A stretch of 64,000 nucleotides of DNA from Paraescarpia echinospica. Its lineage: Eukaryota; Annelida; Polychaeta; Sabellida; Siboglinidae. The notes under the pieces were generated by a model, which was not told the origin of the DNA, made no database searches, and worked only from the letters and a program-made list of their open reading frames with translations. Every line of letters begins with the position of its first letter. Position 1 is the stretch's first letter. This document shows positions 1-12,300 of the stretch, one piece after another. The translations under genes and the position numbers were made by a program. The DNA lies in NCBI GenBank assembly GCA_020002185.1, contig CM034534.1, positions 62,986,771 to 63,050,770 of the forward strand. Reading direction: 5' to 3'.

Positions 1-654
1 AGATGAGGGCAGACTTGCCTACCCCAAAAACTTCCTGTCAGTAATCCATCTTTCCATTTACACTGATTTTCAGGAATATAGGCTTCCTGTCAGTAATTGT
101 TCAGAACCGTGTCAGATATTGTCACCGGGGGGGAGGGGGGGTAGGGACGGCAAAACCATTACATTACGCTAGTCATCGACATCGTCTAGACTCTAGTGAC
201 TGTATGATAGGCTGTAAATGATAGACTAAACTCAATAAATACACTAACTTAGTCTTAGTACAGTCAGTTGGCCTAATACTACAAGTACAACACTCACTAA
301 ATTTTTGCATTACACGTTTCTTTTTGGTTGGCAGTGGCGTCGTTTCGCTGTCAGCCATCATTTCGTGCCGCGTGACTTCGTTTTGATTGATCGCGGAAAT
401 GCGAATTTGTCATTATACTGTTTCCTATTGGTTAGATTACGACCAGATTCAGCGAATCAAAAACCATGTCACAACATGCTGCATATATATGCTGCCACCT
501 GATGAATATAGTGGAAGCTAAATTGGAGGAACACGGAAGTGATTGGCGAACATGGTGACAGTCCGTAATATTTTCATCCCTCGCCGTAATACCGTAATTT
601 GAGGTGACTTTCCGGAATGATTCCAGACAATCCGGAATGGTAGGCAAGTCTGTG
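1..654. other. Intron or flanking sequence, nothing recognised
   Basis: AT-rich unique-looking sequence with a short G run near 127-143. The short open frames in it show no domain. The minus-strand gene should continue left of 3022, so this is probably intron. Confidence 0.5.
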
Positions 655-1122
655 AGGGGGAAGTTCGTGTGAAAGAATGGAGGAGGTGAGGGATGAGGTT
701 GGTGTGAAAGAATAGAGGAGGTGAGGGGGAAAGTTGGTGTGAAAGAATGGAGGAGGTGAGGGAGGAGGTTGGTGTGAAAGAATGGAGGTGAGGGAGGAGG
801 TAGGTGTGAAGAATGGAGGAGGTGAGGGAGGAGGTTGGTGTGAAAGAATGGAGGAGGTGAGGGAGGAGGTTGGTGTGAAAGAATGGAGGTGAGGGAGGAG
901 GTAGGTGTGAAGAATGGAGGAGGTGAGGGAGGAGGTTGGTGTGAAAGAATGGAGGAGGTGAGGGAGGAGGTTGGTGTGAAAGAATGGAGGTGAGGGAGGA
1001 GGTTGGTGTGAAGAATGGAGGAGGTGAGGGAGGAGGTTGGTGTGAAAGAATGGAGGAGGTGAGGGAGGAGGTTGGTGTGAAAGAATGGAGGTGAGGGAGG
1101 AGGTAGGTGTGAAGAATGGAGG
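655..1122. repeat. Minisatellite, ~32-bp G-rich unit
   Basis: Tandem units of the kind GAGGTGAGGGAGGAGGTTGG plus TGTGAAAGAATG, with shorter variants. It runs into the N gap. Confidence 0.95.
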
Positions 1123-2122
1123 NNNNNNNNNNNNNNNNNNNNNNNNNNNNNNNNNNNNNNNNNNNNNNNNNNNNNNNNNNNNNNNNNNNNNNNNNNNNNN
1201 NNNNNNNNNNNNNNNNNNNNNNNNNNNNNNNNNNNNNNNNNNNNNNNNNNNNNNNNNNNNNNNNNNNNNNNNNNNNNNNNNNNNNNNNNNNNNNNNNNNN
1301 NNNNNNNNNNNNNNNNNNNNNNNNNNNNNNNNNNNNNNNNNNNNNNNNNNNNNNNNNNNNNNNNNNNNNNNNNNNNNNNNNNNNNNNNNNNNNNNNNNNN
1401 NNNNNNNNNNNNNNNNNNNNNNNNNNNNNNNNNNNNNNNNNNNNNNNNNNNNNNNNNNNNNNNNNNNNNNNNNNNNNNNNNNNNNNNNNNNNNNNNNNNN
1501 NNNNNNNNNNNNNNNNNNNNNNNNNNNNNNNNNNNNNNNNNNNNNNNNNNNNNNNNNNNNNNNNNNNNNNNNNNNNNNNNNNNNNNNNNNNNNNNNNNNN
1601 NNNNNNNNNNNNNNNNNNNNNNNNNNNNNNNNNNNNNNNNNNNNNNNNNNNNNNNNNNNNNNNNNNNNNNNNNNNNNNNNNNNNNNNNNNNNNNNNNNNN
1701 NNNNNNNNNNNNNNNNNNNNNNNNNNNNNNNNNNNNNNNNNNNNNNNNNNNNNNNNNNNNNNNNNNNNNNNNNNNNNNNNNNNNNNNNNNNNNNNNNNNN
1801 NNNNNNNNNNNNNNNNNNNNNNNNNNNNNNNNNNNNNNNNNNNNNNNNNNNNNNNNNNNNNNNNNNNNNNNNNNNNNNNNNNNNNNNNNNNNNNNNNNNN
1901 NNNNNNNNNNNNNNNNNNNNNNNNNNNNNNNNNNNNNNNNNNNNNNNNNNNNNNNNNNNNNNNNNNNNNNNNNNNNNNNNNNNNNNNNNNNNNNNNNNNN
2001 NNNNNNNNNNNNNNNNNNNNNNNNNNNNNNNNNNNNNNNNNNNNNNNNNNNNNNNNNNNNNNNNNNNNNNNNNNNNNNNNNNNNNNNNNNNNNNNNNNNN
2101 NNNNNNNNNNNNNNNNNNNNNN
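1123..2122. other. Assembly gap of exactly 1000 N
   Basis: One thousand N in a row between two different minisatellites. The round size suggests a placeholder, so the real length is unknown. Confidence 0.99.
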
Positions 2123-2757
2123 ACAACAGTGAAAGATACAGGGGAGTGGAGATGGCTGGTGGAGACAGCAGTGAAAGATAGAGGGGAGTGGAGATGGGAG
2201 ATGGCTGGTGGAGACAGCAGTGAAAGATAGAGGGGAGTGGAGATGGCTGGTGGAGACAGCAGTGAAAGATAGAGGGGAGTGGAGATGGCTGGTGGAGACA
2301 GCAGTGAAAGATAGAGGGGAGTGGAGATGGCTGGTGGAGACAGCAGTGAAAGATAGAGGGGAGTGGAGATGGCTGGTGGTGATAGATAGAGGGGAGTGGA
2401 GATGGCTGGTGGAGACAGCAGTGAAAGATAGAGGGGAGTGGAGACAGTTGGTGGAGACAGCAGTGAAAGATAGAGGGGAGTGGAGATGGCTGGTGGAGAC
2501 AGCAGTGAAAGATAGAGGGAGTGGAGATGGCTGGTGGAGACAGCAGTGAAAGATAGAGGGGAGTGGAGATGGCTGGTGGAGATAGCAGTGAAAGATAGAG
2601 GGGAGTGGAGATGGCTGGTGGAGACAGCAGTGAAAGATAGAGGGAGTGGAGATGGCTGGTGGAGACAGCAGTGAAAGATAGAGGAGAGTGGAGATGGCTG
2701 GTGGAGACAGCAGTGAAAGATAGAGGGGAGTGGAGATGGCTGGTGGAGACAGCAGTG
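2123..2757. repeat. Minisatellite, 42-bp unit
   Basis: About 15 tandem copies of a 42-bp unit (GTGGAGATGGCTGGTGGAGA then CAGCAGTGAAAGATAGAGGGGA). The unit length is a multiple of three and lacks stops, producing long meaningless frames. Confidence 0.95.
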
Positions 2758-3021
2758 CAAGGAGCGAGAGAGAGAGAGAAAATACAACAGAAATCAAGGA
2801 CAATTATTGATGCCAGCCTCACCCCTGACATTCAGGGAAAAGAAGACAAACAACATCTCCATAGGGGTGGGTTATTTGTCACTTCTGGCTGTTAGTCAAC
2901 TTTACTGCAACTTCTTTCTGGCGCTATTGTATTAATCATTACTAATTTTAAACTGTTTCTTGATAACAGTAAATAATTTAAGTTTCCTGGATATAAAATT
3001 GTAGTATATTTCCAACCATAC

Positions 3022-3378
3022 CTGTTCGTATTCTGCATCATAGTACATGCGTGGCGTGCTGTCTACCCAAGAGACCACCATTACCCAGGACGGATCAATT
3101 GCAGATGATCCTCCATAATCAACAGTGTCCTTCTTGGCCAGCTGCAAGGCGTGCTTCAATCGATACTTCTCCGTCACGCTCAGATCACTGTTGGTGCGAT
3201 CGTAAATGTGGTAGGTCACTTGTCCAGCCTGGAAGTTGGCATCCGTCCACAACGGAGCAAACATCGCAAATCCACTGTAATAGGCTGACCACTTCTTACT
3301 GTTAGACACCGTGAAGAAGTCGGTCGGCATGCGTCGGTTGTATGACTGACCCATGGTGATGTAGCCGTTGGAGTAGAT
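3022..3378 (-). CDS. Exon: main part of NIDO (nidogen-like) domain
   Basis: A phase 0-0 exon of 357 bp (119 codons), the last one recognisable in the window. The acceptor is TTCACAG before ATC TAC TCC; the donor is CAG/GTATGG. The translation has the family's hallmark NGYITMG near its start, then FAPLWTDAN (the usual APFWADV-type strand) and a later SWVDSTP. It continues the NIDO domain begun in the preceding exon. In other proteins NIDO is usually followed by AMOP/VWD or EGF modules, which here would lie left of the window. Confidence 0.88.
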
Positions 3379-6300
3379 CTGTGAAGGCCGCAATAAACAT
3401 GTCATTAACTAAATCAACAATAGTGTATAAGTAGAGGTACAGGTAAGTTCTTATATAGAGGTACAGGTAAGTTCTTATATAGCGCAGTATCCAGTCCTTA
3501 GGACTGCTCAAAGGTAAGTTCTTATATAGCGCAGTATCCAGTCCTCAGGACTGCTCAAAGGTAAGTACTTATATAGCGCAGTATCCAGTCCTCAGGACTG
3601 CTCAAAGGTAAGTTTTATATAGCGCAGTCTCCAGTCGTTACAACTGCTCAAAGCGCGCAACATTTTACTGCCTGGGAGACATGTTTAATCGAACACATTC
3701 TCGACCTCTTTGGGATGCATTCAGCCACACAGCAATTATTGCGCGAAGACTATTCATATACAAATATCCGCCACTGTCAATAGCCAGGTACTCATTCATA
3801 CAGCCAAGTGAACTAGAGCAATGTGAAGTGAACGAACTTGCCCAAGGGTCGATACCCAGGATTACTCAACAGAGTAAAGTGCTCCACAAGTACAACTTTA
3901 TTACACATTCATGCAATGTGTCCAATGCGGGGGTTCAGTTGCATATGCGATTACGATGGAACTAATTTTGTTGATGTTACAACACGATCTTCACGAGTGG
4001 GTGATCTTTTGAAAACGTGGCAGACAACAACTTCCTTAGTTCAGAGATCCCCAAATTACAATGTTTTGTGGTATCCCATTAGTATCCATGACTTTGTCCA
4101 TGGATACAGTGACAAATTACATTTATTATTAAATTTCTAGACCTCCAAATTCATGCAGTATGGTTTGGTATGAATACTTTGTGAAACCATCCCTACATCT
4201 GTGTGTATGTAGAATCCTCTGCTCTGGGTCATATCATTGGTTGCTTGGTTTCTGACTTAACCGTAAAGATGACCACCTGGAGCTGCTTATGAATTACTAA
4301 GTTACCATTCTGGACTTTGGGTCAGGCCTTGACATTAACACTGGATTGCTGACCCGGCGCCTTTTTTGAAGCTGCCGGGCTAGTTCGGGCCACCAGTTTT
4401 CATATTTGTACTGGCCCGGCGGTGATTGGCCATTTAAAATCATTTCTATCACTTAATTGTCAACCCCTGTGCTACAATTAAAAATATGCATCAGGCCCTG
4501 TGTTCTCATCTGAAACTGTGGCAAAAAGAATATTTTATTCTTTTTGCTGTAGTCGCAATCGTACTTTACTAACGACGCCATGCGGAGTTCTTGTGAACTG
4601 CGTGCATTGCAAGTGATGCACGTTCACACAAAATTCGGGTCAGCAACTTTTTGGCCCCCTGGGCCTGTGGACACAAAACCTTAATGTCAAGGCCTGTTGG
4701 GTATATTTGTTACTAACCTTAATGTCTGTGAACTCGGACGAGAAGATCTTCATACGAGGTGTCTTGATGAATCCTGAGGAGCAACTCTTGCCAGCCCAGT
4801 CACAGCTGAGTTCTGTTGTTCCCCAGTCGAGGGTCACGTCGTCTTGCTGGGAGCCGTAGGGGTACAGGCGCTTCCTAACCACTGAACATACAGAAATAAT
4901 ACTTACAAGTTAATGCCCGACACGGCAGGTAGCTAGGATTATTTTTAAATTTATGCAAATAGTCGAATTTGTTCTGCCCCAAGTATAAAATGGGTATTAC
5001 TGAGTAAAAATAGATTTAATGTTTTTTTTACACAGACCCAATTTCCATGGTAATAAACAAAATGTCTGCAATTCTTTATGGAATACATATATAATCATAT
5101 ATCATAAAAATCCATGTTCTGTATACATATACTATTACGCAATGACCAGAGCATTTATTAAAATGTTTTAATTTTTTGGCATAATTTTTGTAAAGTGCAA
5201 GAGAAAAAAATTGGTTTTGGTAACAAATTCTGGATTATCTTTCAAACTATTGATGATAAAAAAAGTGTATGGTCATTGGACAGAGCACAGTATACTGAAT
5301 GCAGTATTCAAAACCTTACTTGGATAGCATGATTACTCAGATATAATTTTTTCAAATGCAGAAATTTGTTGAAATTTTTTTTTTAGAAAAAAGCCATCAA
5401 AGATGGCATAATGGATTTGATTACTTGATATATCAACATGCTTGCTCCATGAAAAAAGTCATTTACTGTTATAAAAGTGAACGTTATTGAGAGTAAATAT
5501 ACAAAGCTATCTTAATCTGACAGAAAACCACTTTGAGTATTTTTTGTCCAAACAAAAAACAACAACACCATTTTATCTGGGGTGTCTGGCCTTAATGTTT
5601 TAACTTTCGGGGTAGTCTAGCAGTATCTCTTCTGAGGCACCGGGGTCCACTTGCCTCTTTTCAATTTCCATGTTCATATACTGGATCCTTGCACCATTGG
5701 CCTCTGATCTACCATTCGGTATTGTGCTTAAAAAACTATGGTAGTTATGTGGAGTCATTAAGTTGCTACATACGTGTTTGCTACTGTTGATAATAATAAT
5801 AATAATAAGATAACTTCTACTGCACATAAATCCTTGGAAACCAAGCTCAGAGGCGCATCAAAACAAAAGGACTGGTCAATCTCAAATTCCATAAGTAGTA
5901 TTCCAGTTGTCAACAGATGGGTCAAGGTGCTAGGGAGCTACGGTGGATAAGCAAGGTTGTAAAGATAAGTTTTTAAATGGCAACAGAATTTTGTAATAAT
6001 AATTTTCAACTGATCTAACACTAAGAGGGAGCATATTCCAAAGAGTTGGTGCAGCAACAGAAAAAGCCCTAGTTCCAATGTTAGTGTTGACTGTAGGAAC
6101 AAAAAGTAGGTCAGAACTAGATGATCGAAGCTGGATAGGTTTTCTTACAGGAGTAAGCAATGAATGCAAATAAGATGGTTGCTTACTGGACAGTGCCTGG
6201 TATGTAATGGTACAGATCTTAAATATTATACGATATCGTACAAGAAGCCAATGCAGACTTCAAAAGTGGTAAAGAGCGAGAAAAATGAAATCTTGATAGA

Positions 6301-9300
6301 CAATTTTGGACAAGATGAAGTTTTGTGATATCCTTGCTAGCGATATTATAAAGGAGGGAATTGCAATAGTTTAGTCTTCTGCTAACAAGCGCTGTTGCAA
6401 TAGTCTTAGCAACAGAAAATGACATATACCGGCGAATACGGCAAAGATCACGAATATAATAAAAACAGCAGCGACATGTCTGAGATGTGTTGTCGAAAAT
6501 TGAAGTTACTATGAAAGATGACTCCTAGATTCCGCACCGAGGTTGCTGGCGTGATATACTGATTCAAAATATGCGTAGGAAAAAAGCCATCCAGTTTACT
6601 ATGCTGCATTGGAGTATCAATGATGATCAATTCAGTTTTATTTGCATTTAATTTCAACTTGCTGTCAGTCATCCAGTGGAAGATGTCTTGAAGGCAATCA
6701 CTAAGTTGGTTAAGGGAGCAATTTGTATCCGGGGTAGCCAATGAAATGTAGATCTGAGTATCATCAGCATAAAGATGATGATTCAAGTTATGTCTTTGTA
6801 TAAGAGCTTAGTGGCATGGTGTACAGAGGAAAAAGCAAAGGCCCAAGAACTGAACCCTGGGGAACACCAATTAAAGCCGGCAGTGCAGCTGAAAAGTAGT
6901 TCCCAATCTTTATAGTTTGGTATCTATCAGTTAGATATGAAGAAAACCAGTTTAGAGCTGTGCCAGATATGCTGTACCACTTTAATAAGCATCCAATGAG
7001 AATGTTGTGATCAATCGTGTCAAAAGCGGCAGAGAGATCTAGTAAGGTAAGTGCAGTCACTTTACCATTATTAATGTTCAAGTTAATGTCATTATGAACC
7101 TTTAAGAGGGCAGTCTCTGTTGAATGAAACTATCTATATGCCGATTATGACACATTAGTTAAGACATTTGTGCTAATGTGAGACCTTATACGACTTGCTA
7201 CAACCTTTTCTAGTATTTTAGAAATAAAGCTGAGGTTAGAAATATGTATATAACTGTTTAGGTCTTGTTTAGGCAGAGATGACTTCTTAAGAAGTGGTGT
7301 GACATGGGCGTATTTGAAATCATCAGGAAAACAGCCAGAGCAAAGTGAAACATTTATAATATTTGTTATAGGTCCAATTAGTGTATCAAGACATGCTTTT
7401 AGCAGTATTGTTGGAAATGGATCAAGTGCACAAGATTTATTTGGGGAGGACATAATTATTTTCCTAACTTCATCAACTGTTGCAGGTTCAAATGATACAA
7501 GTAGATAATTTACTTGTGAAAAGTCCACACTGACATTATTTAAATTATGACGTGGGAAAGCAGAACGAATAATACTGATTTTACTCTTAGTGACTAGAGA
7601 ACGAATCACATAGACTTAATTGACACACGATCAGGTAGCAATGGAGTAGGCCGTCTGTGTAGAATGTTAATGATGCAGTTCCATAACTGACGCGGGTTAT
7701 CAGACTTATTTATGACCATATTTGTATAGTAGTCTGATTTAGCTTTGGCCATTTGACTGTTACAGAGGTGACATTGCTTAGAATAGCGCGACCTATCTAA
7801 CGGCAAGTGCGATTTGCACCATACACGCTCTAAATAATGACGTCTTTTAGATAGTATAATTTCGGAAGTCATCCATGGAGCCAGAGCCTTTCTAACACAC
7901 ATTTGGATTTTATAGGTGCATGTTTGTTAAGTAATGCATTGAGTACTTGACAGTACTGTTTATATAAGTCAGATTTGTTATCTGTGATAAGGATATCAGC
8001 CATTAAACTGTAATATCAATCCTACGAATGGCTCTATAAGACACATTGTATTTAGTACATTTGCTTTACCTGGAGATATTTAGCTTGGGGTAACTGAATA
8101 AATTAAATGGCTACCAGAAACGATTTTAAAAAGAACCGGATGTAACGGTGATGACTGCTGTGTCTTGTTTGTTGCTCTGTTAATTAGTAAACTACTACTG
8201 AATTAATGTTGAATAATTGTGATAAAATATGTAATATACAGTTGTAAAACGGTGTAAAAGGAGTATGTATTTTGTATACCTGTCTCACAGTTGATGCCTG
8301 TGTAGAGGTTTGGCAGACAACTACAGCTGTATCCATCGACCAGGTCGGAGCAGCTACCTCCGTTCTCACAAGGGCCACTCCCGCACTCGTCTGTGTCTAT
8401 AAACACAGGTCAAACACAGTAAAGGTCAGTTCTTTTATAGGGTCTTACACAGTCCTTTAGGCCCGCTCATAGCGCTTTACACTTCACATGCTGGCAGACC
8501 TGTTCAATCAAACGCCCTCTCAACTTCTCTAGGAAGCATTCAGCCATGCTGCAATTAAAGCACAATGACGATTCGTTCACAAATATACACCACTGTCTAT
8601 AGCCAGGTACTCATTCATACAGTTGAGAGAAATGGAGCACCGTAGAGTGAACGAACTTATCCAAGCACAGGATTTAAACCCGGTTCTCTTGATTGACAGT
8701 CCGATGCTCTAGCTGCTACGCTCCAGCTTCAGTAACTATTCCTGCTTGGAAACTTCACCTATATCCTTGATTAATATTAGCATCAACAGTATTCTGCAAT
8801 ACTTTTCTAAATTTGACGATATTTTTTCTGAACAAATTCTTTATAGATGCATTTATGCTGCAGCCATTGTGTGTTGTTTAGGCCATACTTACTTGTTTCA
8901 CAATTCTCTCCTGTGAACCCAGCAAGGCAGGAACACACATATAACTCTCTTCCCTCGCTTGAGCAGTTGGCACCATTTTGACAGGGATTTGACAAACAGG
9001 CATCTTCCACTGCAACGTAATTACATGGTGAAATCAGAGTGTATCCAGACATAATCTCAGGAAGAAATTAGCTAACTTCGTGGAATTTCGTCATGTAGGA
9101 TTTTGTTCTAGATTCAATTCATGAAAATAAATACAATAACCCTCACGTGGATGTATTTTCTTAGCAATAAAAGAACGAAAGTGTCAGAGGGCAGTGTGCA
9201 CGACAAACAGGCAATATATATACTGGATCTGCATGACTTCCAGTGCAGACACTGTCTGAAGGATAACTGGTGCTGCTGTTACCATCTCCACTGTGTGTAT

Positions 9301-12300
9301 TACTTGGCTGTGTATAGCTTGACTGTGTGTATTACTTGGCTGTGTGTTATTTGATTGTGTGTATTACTTGACTGTCTGTATTGCTTGGCTGTGTGTATTA
9401 CTTGGCTGTGTATTGCTTGATTGTGTGTATTAATTGGCTGTGTATTATTTGGCTGTGTATTGCTTGACTGTGTATATTAATTGGCTGTGTGTTATTTGGC
9501 TGTGTATTGCTTGACTGTGTGTATTACTTGGCTGTGTGTTATTTGGCTGTGTATTGCTTGACTGTGTGTATTACTTGGCTGTGTGTTATTTGGCTGTGTA
9601 TTGCTTGACTGTGTGTATTACTTGGCTGTGTGTTATTTGGCTGTGTATTGCTTGACTGTGTGTATTACTTGGCTGTGTGTTATTTGGCTGTGTATTGCTT
9701 GACTGTGTGTATTACTTGGCTGTGTGTTATTTGGCTGTGTATTGCTTGACTGTGTGTATTACTTGGCTGTGTTATTTGATTGTGTGTATTACTTGACTGT
9801 CTGTATTGCTTGATTGTGTGTATTACTTGGCTGTGTGTTATTTACCTTGTATTGCTAGGCTGTGTGAATTGCTTGGTTGTGTGTATTGCTTGGCTGTGTG
9901 TATTGCTTAGTTGTGTGTATTGCTTGGTTGTGTGTGTTGCTTGGCTGTGTGTATTGATTGGCTGTGTGTATTGCTTACTGGGTCATGTTCCTGTTAGACT
10001 TCCTGGTTGGTTGCACACAAAGAAAACTGCAGTGTATTTTTGAGAAATGCTTTTTTACCAAATTCACGTGCTATGACATAAGTGCATTTCAGTAGGGAGA
10101 TTTCCCTGTGTGTTTGTAGAAGGTGTTGACTGTAAATTGGTGGATTTCTAGATGATTTGAATAAGCGGAAGGACATTTGACAGCAATTTGCCTGTGTGAC
10201 CTGTTTGCGGAGTAATTCTTGCCGGCATTTATCAATATTGACGGGTGTCACACATACAGGCATTTTACGAGAGCTACAGGTATGCAATTTTTGTTTAAAT
10301 CTATCAGCATGTCAATGACATGATGATAGCAGCAGGTGAGAAGTTTAAGACATTTTATAGGTCACGTTTTCTTATAATCAGACAAAACGTTAACATGGTC
10401 ACCTATGGGAAAACTAACAGTGCGTTGACCCCAATAAAGACCTTGGCAACGGAAGCACGCTACTGTCACTGCACAATCATGGAGGACGCATTTTACTTCA
10501 AATATCTTGAAGCAATCACTGATAATATATGTATGGCAAAACAACAGTTGAATGGGACAAACCGCTTTTGGATATTACAGACTTCACGTCAGTCTGCAAG
10601 TCCAAATCACAGTGTCGGAACATATGTATTATTAGGGGGGTTGGGTGTGTATGCCACTAGTTAAGACTCAATTTGCAAATCTGTATGAACATGAACCAAT
10701 GGCATTGGAGCAGGGTGATCCATCAATCTTTTTTTTTTTTACTTCTGCTAGTTAAACACACTTGAAGATCTTGCCATTGACCTGAAAGAAGCCTGATGAC
10801 AGTGACTAGCTGGAGTCAGCTGTAGCCTGAGCCTGTTATCAGTTGTTGTCTACTGACTGGACCTTCTGGCCAATCAAGCAAGTGGCATTGTTTTCTGAAT
10901 GTCTGCTAATTAGGCTGTGTAATTTTATGTAAGTGAACTGCATAAGACGTCTGGCCTTTTGAGAATTCACACCCTAAGGTGACTTTTGTTGATATTTACC
11001 TTTGTAAATAGGGCACAAGGTCATAAAATAAATATAAATTTGAATGTAACATACAACAACTGGCTGTAATGAATATTCTTATAAAACACATATTGGACTT
11101 TCTGGAAAACTGTTATAGGAGTTCATACGTGCCACCTGAGAATGTTGTGCTAGATTAGAAATTGTCCGACAGTGAAATGCGTATTCACACGGTGCCAAGT
11201 CAAGTAGGGTGGCTCTTTTGAAATGTGTATAAAAAACAAACACGTGGATGAATTACAAAAAAAAATATCACAGTTTGTGAGATAGGAGAGCCTATAAAAT
11301 GTGTTTGTTTCAACATTTTTCTCAAAAACTGCCTTGCCTACTTGGGGTCATGTTCCTGTTAGACTTCCAGGTTGGTTGCACACGAAGAAAACTGCAGTGT
11401 ATTTTTGAGAAATGCTTTTTTACCAAATTCACATGCTATGACATAAGTGCATTTGAGTAGGGAGATTTCCCTGTGTGATTGTAGAAGGTGTTGACTGTAA
11501 ATTGGTGGATTTCTAGATGATTTGAATAAGCGGAAGGACATTTGGCAGCAATTTGCCTGTGTGACCTGTTTGCGGAGTAATTCTTGCCGGCATTTATAAA
11601 TATTGACGGGTGTCACACATACAGGCATTTTACGAGAGCTACAGGTAGGCAATTTTTGTTTAAATCTATCAGCATGTCAATGAGATGATGATAGCAGCAG
11701 GTGAGAAGTTTAAGACATTTTATAGGTCACGTTTTCTTATAATCAGACAAAACGTTAACATGGTCACCTATGGGAAAACTAACAGTGCGTTGACCCCTTA
11801 GTTGAGTGCATTGCTTGGCTATGTGTATTGCTTGGTTGGGTGTATTGCTTGGCTGTGTGTATTGCTTGGTTGCGTGTATTGCTTGGCTGTGTGTATTGCT
11901 TGGTTGTGTGTATTGCTTGGCTGTGTGTATTGCTTAGTTGTGTGTATTGCTTGGTTGTGTGTACTGCTTGGCTGTGTGTATTGCTTGGCTGTGTGTATTG
12001 GTTGGTTGTGTGTATTGAAGAAGAATTTGTTTTATTTGACCCAGACATTTCAAATAATACATACAATACATTCATGTAAAAAAAATTAAATAATACAAAT
12101 ATATAACCTTATAGTAAACATGGCATAATGTATGATAAATAAAGAAAAGTAGGGTCAGGAGACTCCTCTAAGACTATCGTAGTCGCTATCGAGGAGCCAC
12201 CTTTTGTAATAAAACTTTAACTGAATCAATACATCACCTAATCAAATTCTTCCAGAATAAGAGAAAAAAAACATAATATATATGCATGTGTGTAGTGTGA

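Noticed and set aside
2932..3021. Extension of the NIDO exon beyond the donor at 3021
   Set aside because: The frame stays open for about 30 codons past CAG/GTATGG, but the donor is good and the extra residues do not fit the domain.
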